Source of the DNA: CALLPQ01 sp964421675
GTDB lineage: Bacteria > Pseudomonadota > Alphaproteobacteria > Caulobacterales > Parvularculaceae
Direction: 5' to 3'
Assembly: GCA_964421675.1 (NCBI GenBank)
Contig: CAYQXV010000015.1
Coordinates: 1-64,000 of the forward strand
Length of the DNA stretch: 64,000 nt
Shown: positions 34,316 to 44,100 of the stretch, piece by piece
Position numbering within the stretch: the stretch's first letter is position 1
Layout: each line of letters begins with the position of its first letter
Translations under genes and position numbers: made by a program
Notes under the pieces: generated by a model
Told to the model about the DNA's origin: nothing
The model's input: only the letters and a program-made list of their open reading frames with translations
Database searches by the model: none

Positions 34316-35554
34316 CTAGCCGACCATAAGCCCGGCAAGGGTTGCGCTCATCAAGTTGGAAAGCGAGGCGGCAATCAGCGCGCGCATACCATAGGTCGCA
34401 ATCTCTCCCATCCGGTCAGGGACAAGCGCGCCTAAACCGCCGAGCAAAATGCCGATTGAAAGAAGATTGGCAAACCCGCACAATGCAAATGTCATAATCG
34501 TCACCGTTCGCGGGCTTAACCCCTCACTCGCAGCGATGAGATTAAAATAGGCAACGAACTCGGTGAGGATAATTTTCTCACCGAACAAAGCCCCTGCGGC
34601 CTGCGCTTCTGACCAGGGTATGCCGACCACAAACATGAGCGGCGAGAAAAGCCAGCCCAACATTTTTTGCAAACTTAAATCGTCAACCGGGGTGAACCCC
34701 CCGATCCAACCGATCATGCCATTGGCAAGGGTGATCAGGGAGAAAAAAGCGATCAGCATAGCGCCTATATTAAACGCCAGTTTCATTCCATCGCTCGCCC
34801 CGGCAGCGGCGGCCATAAAGCCATTTGTATGCGGGGATTTTTCTTCAAGAATAGACCGGATGGCCAGCGCATCATCTTCATCTTGAGTTTCATCGGGAAC
34901 CATTATTTTTGCCATCAATAAACCGCCCGGTGCCGCGAGCAGACTGGCTACCAATAAATATTCCAACTCAATCCCAATGCCCGCATAGGCAGCAAGAACG
35001 GTGCCCGCAATAGAGGCAAGCCCGGAGACCATGAGCGCAAAAAGTTGTGGCCCGGTGACTTTGTCGAGAAAAGGTTTGATGGCAAGCGGGGCCTCAGTTT
35101 GGCCGACAAAAATATTGGCCGCCGCATTTAGCGATTCAACGGGCCGTGTACCGATGATTGCTTGCAGCCCGCCGCCAATGACAGCAACCAGAACCGGCAT
35201 GATCCGGTAATGATATAAAATCGCCATGAGCGCAGAAAAGAAGATGACAACCGGCAATACTTGAACCGCAAATATTTGCCCCATCTTCTCACTATCGGCC
35301 AAATCCCCGAAGAGAAACTCAACACCTGAGCGCCCATAATCCAGCAAGGAGTCCACCGCATTTGAAAGGCTGATAATGGCAGCAATGCCGCCATCAAATT
35401 TTAAGAATATAAAGGCAAGCGCGGTTTGTAAGCCAAGCGCAGACAACACAATGCGCAGATTTATCCCGCGACGATTGGATGAGAGCAAAAAGGCAATGAG
35501 CAACAGGATAATAACCCCGAAGATCCCGGTGAAATTTTGAAAAATTTCTGGCAT
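34316..35554 (-). CDS. Concentrative nucleoside transporter (NupC/CNT family)
   Basis: This 412-residue inner-membrane symporter imports nucleosides with H+ or Na+. CNT landmarks are visible: a Gate domain near the N-terminus (QVLPVVIFFSALMAILYH), IFVGQTEAPLAIKPF with the substrate-binding GQTEAP motif, and a second re-entrant region ending ALCGFANLLSIGILLGGLGALVPDR. Most homologues have SGFAN; here the first residue is Cys. AGGGGAT lies eight bases before the ATG. It is the third gene of the galK-ubiX-nupC run, 77 nt after ubiX. Confidence 0.93.
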   Translation of the reverse strand: MPEIFQNFTGIFGVIILLLIAFLLSSNRRGINLRIVLSALGLQTALAFIFLKFDGGIAAIISLSNAVDSLLDYGRSGVEFLFGDLADSEKMGQIFAVQVLPVVIFFSALMAILYHYRIMPVLVAVIGGGLQAIIGTRPVESLNAAANIFVGQTEAPLAIKPFLDKVTGPQLFALMVSGLASIAGTVLAAYAGIGIELEYLLVASLLAAPGGLLMAKIMVPDETQDEDDALAIRSILEEKSPHTNGFMAAAAGASDGMKLAFNIGAMLIAFFSLITLANGMIGWIGGFTPVDDLSLQKMLGWLFSPLMFVVGIPWSEAQAAGALFGEKIILTEFVAYFNLIAASEGLSPRTVTIMTFALCGFANLLSIGILLGGLGALVPDRMGEIATYGMRALIAASLSNLMSATLAGLMVG

Positions 35555-35631
35555 GCTTTTATCCCCTATGCTCAGCTTTTTTTATCGGCGCAATCGCCAG
35601 AATTAATGCGTTGGATAGCCTCATTGAACAC

Positions 35632-36231
35632 TCAACTATCATTCGGTTCAGTAGGCAAATTGCCATCAAACCCCTGCCAGCGTGCGACAATATCGGAGTC
35701 GATCCCGACAAGGTCGAGAACCCGCCCGCAACTATGATTGATAATATCGTCGAGGGTTTGCGGCCGGTTATAAAATGCTGGCATTGGTGGCGCGATGATT
35801 GCGCCAAGCTGGGCGGCCTCATGCAATAATTTGCAATGCCCCGCATGCATTGGCGCCTCACGCGGCATAAGCACAAGCGGGCGTCTGTCTTTTAAACACA
35901 CATCGGCTGCCCGAATAAGCAAATCATCAGCAAAGGAGTGGACAATCCCCGATAGGGTTTTCATGGAACAGGCTGCAACAATCATCCCATGGGTTTGAAA
36001 CGATCCCGAAGAAATTGCCGCGGCCAGATCTCCAGGCTTATAGACAACATCCGCAAGGCCATGAACCTGTTCAACGGACATGTCAGTTTCGACACGAATG
36101 TTCAATTGCCCGGTTCGCGAAACCACAAGATGGGTTTCAACATCTGAAAGGGGTTGCAGAACTTGCAAAAGGCGAATGCCATAAATAACGCCGCTGGCCC
36201 CGCCAATACCGATGATGATACGCTTTTTCAT
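35632..36231 (-). CDS. ubiX: Flavin prenyltransferase UbiX
   Basis: UbiX joins a dimethylallyl group to FMN to make the prenylated flavin used by UbiD decarboxylases in ubiquinone synthesis. The 199-residue protein has the N-terminal flavin-binding GIGGASGVIYGIRLL, the SRTG segment, AACSMKTLSGIVHSFADDLLIRAADV, LVLMPREAP and the final PAFYNRPQTLDDIINHSCGRVLDLVGID. The length is normal. It begins 10 nt after the galK stop, so the two are almost certainly cotranscribed although their pathways are unrelated. ubiD is not in the window. Confidence 0.95.
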   Translation of the reverse strand: MKKRIIIGIGGASGVIYGIRLLQVLQPLSDVETHLVVSRTGQLNIRVETDMSVEQVHGLADVVYKPGDLAAAISSGSFQTHGMIVAACSMKTLSGIVHSFADDLLIRAADVCLKDRRPLVLMPREAPMHAGHCKLLHEAAQLGAIIAPPMPAFYNRPQTLDDIINHSCGRVLDLVGIDSDIVARWQGFDGNLPTEPNDS

Positions 36232-36241
36232 GGATACAGGT

Positions 36242-37327
36242 CTAACAGATCACCTGGATTTTAGGAAACTCGGCTTGCAACATATTTTGCCAGATTGCGC
36301 GGTTTTTTGTCTCGATGCACGCAACAATGCATCCACCAAACCCGCCGCCGGTCAACCGGGCCCCCAGCGCGCCCAGTTCACACGCCCTCTCCACCAAGCT
36401 GTCTATTTCGGGTGTCGAGGCTTCAAAATCTTCGGAGTAAGAACGATGACTTACGATCATCAACTGCCCGAAAGAGGCCATATCCCCGGCCTTGAGCGCG
36501 CGCACTGCCTCGACAACGCGCCTGTGCTCACTCACCACATGGGCAACACGCCGGCCCAAAGGAGGGTCCAACTGCGCGCCATCCGCAACCCGGTTGCCGG
36601 GTAATTTACAAAGTTCATCAATCCCCAAAAGGGCTGCTGCCTGTTCGCACTCGGTGCGTCGATATTTGTAGCGGCCATCCGTTAGTTTACGGAATATTCC
36701 AGAATGGATAACCGCAAAATCATATCCGTCAGGAATGCTGACATGCTCAAATGACATAGCCCCCGTATCAAGGGCTAATGCCGAGCCGGAACGCCCGGCC
36801 GATACGGCCATCTGGTCCATAATCCCGCACGGCATACCGACATACTCATTTTCTACCCGCTGCGCGGCCAAGGCGATCTCCACATTATCACCCGTAAAGT
36901 GGCCGAGTTTTTTTAGCGCTTTTAAAATCCCAACAATCATCGCGGCGGAAGAGGACAAACCGGACCCCGCCGGCAATGTCGAATAAAATGCCATCGCCAT
37001 GGGGGGCAGATGGTGACCACCATCACGGACAAAGGAAAGCGTCCCCGCCGCATAAATCCACCAATCGTCCCTATTTACAGACTCGCCCCGCTCAAGCGTT
37101 GGGGCCATTCCATAGCCATCAGAATAAAAATGATCGTGATCGCCATTGTAACCAGTACACTCACGAGCGGGTGCTATGGCAACGCCAATATAAGGCTCTA
37201 CAATAGTGGGAAGAACCATTCCCCCATTATAATCCGTATGCTCACCAATCAGGTTGACACGGCCCGGAACAGCCATAATTGCCGCCGGTTCAACACCAAA
37301 TTGCTCGCGAAAAATAGTGGCAACCAT
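36242..37327 (-). CDS. galK: Galactokinase
   Basis: GalK phosphorylates alpha-D-galactose at C1 using ATP, feeding the Leloir pathway. The 361-residue GHMP kinase has the family signature PGRVNLIGEHTDYNGGMVLP, the ATP loop PAGSGLSSSAA, the GIMDQMAVSAG segment and the C-terminal GGGFGGCIVA. ATG at 37327 has AGGGGGC upstream and starts the conserved N-terminus; an ATG at 37375 would add 16 residues. No galT, galE or galM is adjacent. Confidence 0.94.
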   Translation of the reverse strand: MVATIFREQFGVEPAAIMAVPGRVNLIGEHTDYNGGMVLPTIVEPYIGVAIAPARECTGYNGDHDHFYSDGYGMAPTLERGESVNRDDWWIYAAGTLSFVRDGGHHLPPMAMAFYSTLPAGSGLSSSAAMIVGILKALKKLGHFTGDNVEIALAAQRVENEYVGMPCGIMDQMAVSAGRSGSALALDTGAMSFEHVSIPDGYDFAVIHSGIFRKLTDGRYKYRRTECEQAAALLGIDELCKLPGNRVADGAQLDPPLGRRVAHVVSEHRRVVEAVRALKAGDMASFGQLMIVSHRSYSEDFEASTPEIDSLVERACELGALGARLTGGGFGGCIVACIETKNRAIWQNMLQAEFPKIQVIC

Positions 37328-37393
37328 TGTGCCCCCTAGCTCATTGAAAATGCCACTTTGACAGGTCTTGCGCACGTCACATCTTAAGAGCGT

Positions 37394-37430
37394 AAAAAAA
37401 TCCGTGTGAGCATATCAGCATCACACGGAT
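37394..37430 (-). terminator. Rho-independent terminator, minus strand
   Basis: Reading the minus strand, ATCCGTGTGA (37430-37421) pairs with TCACACGGAT (37409-37400) around an 11-nt loop and is followed by a run of T (37400-37394). It ends the transcript of the 99-residue protein gene and isolates galK. Confidence 0.9.
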
Positions 37431-37473
37431 CTATCAGATTACGCAGCAGAATGCATAAACAAGGTTTGCGTGT

Positions 37474-37773
37474 TTATGCGACGCGTGTGCCTTCAAAGCT
37501 TGCTTTGCCAAAAGCACCAAGCTCAACGTCACCTTTGACTGTGTCGCCTTCATGCTCAGCTTCAAACTTAAGCGTCATTGGCATCGGCGTTGTGATGGAA
37601 GCTTCCCAGCTCAACTTGTTGCCGTCGACTTTACCATTGGCAAGATCAACTTTATTGCCCATTTGCTCCATGGAGCCGGTCAGTGCGCCCCCATCAACAG
37701 CCAGGTGCAGCTTGCCTTCTTGCTTGCCCATTGGTGTGTTCAAACTCATATCGTAGGTGCCATCAATAGCCAT
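37474..37773 (-). CDS. Conserved small protein, DUF-like beta-rich, unknown function
   Basis: This is a 99-residue soluble protein. Its pattern MAIDGTYDMSLNTPMGKQEGKLHL ... GALTGSMEQMGNKVDLANGKVDGNKLSWEASITTPMPMTLKF is a run of alternating beta strands. It resembles small conserved proteins that sit beside enoyl-CoA hydratase or oxidoreductase genes in other proteobacteria; no biochemical role is known to me. ATG at 37773 has AAGGAAG eight bases before it; an earlier ATG at 37848 gives an unlikely N-terminus. A strong terminator follows. Confidence 0.75.
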   Translation of the reverse strand: MAIDGTYDMSLNTPMGKQEGKLHLAVDGGALTGSMEQMGNKVDLANGKVDGNKLSWEASITTPMPMTLKFEAEHEGDTVKGDVELGAFGKASFEGTRVA

Positions 37774-37876
37774 CAAATTCTTCCTTAAATTCAGGCCCCG
37801 ATATCGCCGGAGCAGTTGCGAACCAAATTGGTGATCTGGTGATAACAAACCAAAGGGGGGGAACGCAATTACTCAT

Positions 37877-37914
37877 TACACTTGTAAGTGTAGCTGTGGG
37901 TGATCTGTGGATAA
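37877..37914. promoter_or_regulatory. 16-bp palindrome and a perfect DnaA box
   Basis: TACACTT-GT-AAGTGTA (37877-37892) is a perfect dyad of the size bound by TetR- or ArsR-type repressors, about 105 nt upstream of the 99-residue protein's start. Fourteen bases further on, TGTGGATAA (37906-37914) is a consensus DnaA box. A single box does not make an origin. The 254-nt region 37849-38102 holds nothing else I can name. Confidence 0.45.
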
Positions 37915-38102
37915 GCTGGGCGATGACAAGAGCGCAAAACAGCAAAAAACACCGAATATGCGCCCCGCGCTAATCAATGGAAAGCGGGGCGAGGATCAAC
38001 CAAGCCGCATGGCCGACCCTAGGAACAGGCCGACATTTCATGCGAACGTTGGTAAATATGGAAAGCCAGCCCCGTGGATTAGCGGATAAACGCGGTCTTC
38101 AT

Positions 38103-41100
38103 CTAAAGAATGAAGTCGTCAACCCAATCGGCAATTGAGAGCTGCTCGTCTGATCCGGAGAACCGAGCTTCCTCAATATTGGTCAGGAAGTCCGTGCCGT
38201 CTAGGCCGGTAACCTCATAACCACCATCGACTTCTGTAATTTGATACTGGCTGCGATCACCAGCAAAGACCACAACGTCAAAGCCTTCACCGCCATCAAG
38301 GAAATCATCACCGATCCCTCCTTGGAGCACGTCATCGCCGAAGGAACCAAACAAGGAATCGTTCCCTTCTCCACCTTCAAGCGTATCATTGCCATTAAAG
38401 CCATCAAAATTATTGTCACTGCTATTGCCAATTATATGGTCATCGCCTTGGCCGCCAATAATTTGCTCGATGGAAATGAACTCATCGCCAAAGGCAACGC
38501 CGGTATTGCTCTCGCCAGTTGCATCTGAAAGATCAATTATCAGGCTATCTGTTTGGTTTTGATAGGTAACCGCATCAAAACCTTGGCCACCATTGAAACG
38601 ATCGCTTCCCCCATTCGTTGAGAATACATCGTCGCCAGCGCCCCCGGATGCGGAATCATTACCAAGGCCCAAGAATAAACGGTCATTGCCGGCGCCGCCA
38701 TTCAATAGATCATCACCCTGGGAGGCATAAAGCGTATCATTGCCCGCATCACCAGAAAGTGTGTCGTTACCAGCGCTATCAAATAGCATGTCATCACCAG
38801 CACCGCCGCCAATCAATCCTGCACCAGCGCCGCTACGAATGACGTCATCTCCGCCAAAGCCTAAAATGGTATCACTTCCGGCATTACCCAAAAGCACATT
38901 ATCATTATCATCGCCAAGAAGCAGATCTGCACCTCGACCGCCTTCAAATTGTTCAATATTAACAAATTGATCACCAGCTGCTGCGCCCTGATTGGAAGCC
39001 CCGCTCGTGTCATTTAGATCAATAACGATACGGTCAATTTGGTTGCGGAAGCTAACAACATCAAATCCAGCACCGCCATCGATGAAATCACCGCCATCGT
39101 TACTGGTAATGAAATCATCTCCATCACCGCCAATGGCTGTATCATTTCCGCGTCCCAAAAACAGGCGATCATCGCCTTCTCCGCCATCCACGAAATCATC
39201 ACCCAGTGATCCAAGAAGGGTGTCAGCACCAGCCTTACCAGATAGGGTATCATCACCTAACCCGTCGGTAATACGGTCATTTCCTTCATCGCCGGCCAAG
39301 GCATCATTGCCATTGCCGCCTCTGATTGTATCGTCACCATCCCCGCCGCTAACAGTGGTATCTAATGATGAAGCAACCACAAAATCATTTCCGCCAAAGG
39401 CAAGCACCTCTAGGATTCCGGAACCCAAAATAATCTGGTCGTCTGAATCAGTTCCGGTAACAGCCTCAATATTTGTAATGATATCGCCAAGTGCATCACC
39501 GGAATGTTGTCCATTTGCGAAATTCAAAAAGATTGGTCCCGCTAAGTCAGCAAATGAGAGAGTATCATGCCCCGTGCCGCCATCGATGACATCCGCACCG
39601 GCACCACCTGAAAGAAAGTCGTTGCCCACACTTCCATTAAGGGAATCGTTTCCATCACCGCCAAATAAGGTGTCATCACCCTCTAGGCCGATCAATGTAT
39701 CATTCCCAGCACCCAAAGCGACGAATTCTGCTGCAGATCCTCCTTCAAAAATGTCATTCCCAATTGAGCCGAGGATCGCACCGGCACCTGTAAAGAGTTC
39801 GGCGACGTCCAAAGCGCCAGAAAGTCCGCCATGGATCGAAGTAAACGTTGCCTCCGCATTAGAGCGGTCTGCGGCAAAGAAGAGCGTATCGAGTTGCGTG
39901 GTAAAACCCTCATTGGGTACACCGAAATCAGTTGCAGTTTGCGAATCTGGATCCACCGCGCCGATGAAAAGACCGTCAACAGCTGTATCGGCAATTTCTG
40001 AAACAAAGGCCCCGCCACCCAGATCATCGACCTGTACCGCGTTCGCCAACCAATCTTCAAGTCGCAAAGTTTCCCCGTCAGAAAAGCGGGCATATTCTGT
40101 TGCAAACAATGAATCTGTACCATCAACACCGGAGGAGACTGTATATCCAGCTCCGTCTTGCGAAATTGTATAGGCACTGCGCAAACCAGAAAATTCTACA
40201 ATATCATCGCCGCTACCGCCGTTAATGATATCATCACCCGCGCCACCGCTTAAAAGATCATCACCAGCGCCGCCGCCGATGAAATCGTTACCAGCACCGC
40301 CCCGAAGAGTATCGTTCCCATCAAAACCATCAAGACGGTCGTCGCCATCTCCGAGATCTACGTCTTCATCACCGACAGCCCCAACAAAGATATCATCAAA
40401 GTCGGACCCTACAATGCGCGACGCATTGGTGAAGAGATCGGCAACCGCGAACGCGCCCGTTGCGCCATTATGAATCGCGTCATAAGTTGCATCACCATTG
40501 TCTCTATCAGCAACATAATAGACAGTATCAAGAGCACTGGTAAATCCGCTAATAGGCACACCTAAATCATTTGCCGTCGGAGTCCCCGCATCTATAAAAT
40601 TAATGAGGACGCCAGAAATACTAGCATTCGAGGCGAAGAATGTTCCCCCTTGGATGTCCTGCGCCTCAGGTGTCGACCCCTCAAACCACAAATCGAGTGA
40701 AACATCGGTGCCATCTTCAAATATCGCACGCTCTACGGCAAACAGGCTGTCGGTTCCATCAACGCCTGAAATAACATAGTTACCGTTAACTTCTTCTAGC
40801 GTATACTGATCAATTGTGCCTGCAAGCACGACACTATCAATACCAGATCCGCCATTAATGACATCATCACCGCTACCACCGCGCAATTGATCATCACCTT
40901 GGCCACCAAGAAGAACATCTACGCCAGCACCACCATCAAGAGTATCATTACCGCCAAAACCATTCAGGCGATCATCGCCGTCACCCAGACTTGCATTTTC
41001 ACCATTCTCAGAACCGTCAAAAATATCATTATTCGCCGTCCCAGTAATCAGGCCGACATTGCTGATCAATTCGACAACATTGACAGCATTGGTAACACCA

Positions 41101-44100
41101 AAATCATGAATGGCTTCAAAGGTGGCGAACTGATTATCGCGGGCCGCAACAGAATAGATAATTTGGGTTGTCGGAATATTGGCACCGGCAACAATTCCCA
41201 ACTCATCACCAGTGACCGTCTCCGATGAGACTGGCGAAATATATATACCCGCAAAGCCAGGCTGGGTTGTTTCATAAACGCCGCCACCAAAATACCGTAC
41301 GGAATCATGTACGCCTGCTGCCCAATCTTCAATGATGATGGATTGCCCGTCGGTAAAACTGACAACTTCGACATTCGTGACAAAGTCACTCCCTTCACTG
41401 CCAATAATCCGGTAGCCATCACCCTCCACGGAAATGGTAAAATTCGTCCGCGCACCTGAAAGGTTGAGAATGTCGAACCCTGCACCGCCATCTATTGAAT
41501 CAGCACCCAGACCACCGGACAAAATGTCATCACCCAGGCCCCCATCAATCGTATCATTTCCGGTGCTTCCAGAAAGAGTGTCATCCCCGCCAGCACCGAA
41601 GATGAAATCATCCCCGTGCCCTAAATCGACCCGTTCACCCGTGGCATGACCCTCGAAACGATCGGAAAATGTTGTCCCTTCAATATCGGCGACATTACCA
41701 ATAAGTGTTGCAACACCGTCGGCATTTTCAACACCGCTTAAAATGACTTCGCGAGTCTGCTCATCGAGATCACCAAATACAGCAAAATAGATGATATCTG
41801 TAGGACTTGCCGCCGCCCCTGCCTGAATATTGAGATCAGTTCCGGTTTGAGACGTTCCATCAAGCGCTACGATTGTAACGAAATCTTGCTGATCACTTGC
41901 CTCGGCCTGGAAAGTTTGGCCGCCATAATAGTTCACAAATGGTGACGCGCCGTCAACAAATGTCTGGGTAAGGATCTCCTCCCCATCTTCGAAACTGATA
42001 ACCTCAACATTAATCAGAAAATCAACGCCATCATCTCCAGTGATCGTAAATCCATCACCATCGACAACAATGGAATAATCACTTCGAGTCCCTCTGAACA
42101 CGGCGACATCAAATCCCGCACCGCCATTCAGGCCATCATCGCCTAAACCGCCGACGAGAACATCATTGCCCTCAGATCCAACCAAGAAATCCTCATGACG
42201 GGTCCCGACCAACGTATCATTAGATTCAGCGCCAAATTGCGTTATACCCTGTTGGAAAACATTATGATCGCGACCAACATTAATGGATCCGAATTCTGCC
42301 GCAGCAGTTTGGTTATAGTTTTGATATGATTCATATGTAGGCGTGATGTCATTGAGGTTTTCTAGTGTGCCCCAAGGGCCAAACTGATTATGCTGCGCAA
42401 CGGCTCCAAAATCATTGGCAAGCGTACCGCCTTCTTCCCTAAATGCAGCTAAGCTTTCGCTATTTATGTCCGCAAGTTCTTGACTGCGATTTAAAACAGC
42501 CAAGAAATCCAGCAATTCAGCGTCGCCTTGCAAGGCAACACTTGTGAGAATGTGCGAGCCGCCCTCATATTGGATGAGCGGAAGATTAAGCTGGTCGGCA
42601 ATGGCTTTATTTGCCTGAAAATGTCCGCGTATGTCATCAATTGAAAATACTGGGGGTATGACATCAATTGTCGTATTGCCATTATCAATTAAGTTTTGGA
42701 AATAGGCGTTAGTTACCGAACCATCTCGCAAATCTTGGGTGACCTGCTCGATAAAATAATCATATTGGGTGGCAGCTTCACCGGCCGCAAATAATGCTTT
42801 TGATTCTTCAATTAGCAGACGATACAAATCCAAATGGCCGGGCCGCTCTGGCGTTCCTTCCGCAATGACCGGACCATAATATCCAGTAACCGCCACACTA
42901 TCGAACAGATCGCTAACCTCATTGGCCGTAGAGCTTGTTTCAAGATAGCGCTGTGCACCAATAATAGCCTGATCAAGTACGCCCGTATTTACAGTTTGCG
43001 TGGCAAAAACGCCGTGAACGCGTGCATCCGCTTCATCAGCGAAAACATCATTGACGATATCGAGAACTTCCGCAGATCGATATCCGTAATAATAATTGAC
43101 CGGGAAGTCGCCAAATTCGTCGCCGAATAATTGAACACCTTCTGCATTGGCATAGGAGAATTGCTCGAACTGCCCATTCCAAACTTCGTTGGAATATTCG
43201 AAGTGCGCAACAAGACCAGGATCAAGATTATCACGCACATATTCAGCAAACTCACGAACATATTCATCACTTGCCTGATGGGGGATATTAAACCAGGGAT
43301 CTGCGCCGACCTGATTGGCAAGCGCAACCATGACTTCTAGCGGAACCCCTGTTGGTATGCCTTGCGGCAGCAAATCTGTTGGGACGTCGACGAGAATATC
43401 ACCATTATCATCACGAAATGGTTCACGCGTTATGGGATCAACATAAATTGGTGTAAACGCTCCGCGAGGCAGTTCACTTAACTCCTCCGGTGTAAATTCA
43501 TTCAAATCAATCGCGAATTCATACTCATATGATTGATTAGCCGGTACGCCCCAAAATGCGCTATCGAATGTAGCCAGATCCGAGAACTCAATCTGATTAG
43601 AGTGATTGGTTTCCATCCAGTCCATGAAGCGCAAGACACTATGGTCTGCGAAGAGCTCAATAAAGTCTGGGTTAAAGAGGGCACCAGCCTCATAAAGCTC
43701 AACATTTTCTTCACGCACAAGCGCAAAGTCACGTAGGTGATTATCAGGATTTGTTGACGTAACGGAGATACCAAATGGTGTGCCATCCGCGAGATCTACA
43801 ACAAGCTTTCCGGGTTCGGAAAGATCCTCCACAATATTAGCGCCGTTAATAGTGAAATCCGCTTCGCCTTCGTAAAAGAAGACATAACGCCCCCCAACCC
43901 CTGCATCCGCATCAATAGAATTAAAAAGAGAGAGAGTTGTGACTGAATTTTCGGGAAGGTTTTGAAGATATCCGTTTTCATCAAGAAAACCGGCATGTGC
44001 AGCCTCTGAATAGTCATAGCGCGTGAAGGTGCCATCGCCATTATCAACGCGGACATCCCATGCTCCATCCGAATTATACCGGTCTCCGGCCTGTTTGAGA

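Noticed and set aside
37906..37914. Replication origin at the DnaA box
   Set aside because: Only one box, no AT-rich unwinding element, and none of the usual origin neighbours.
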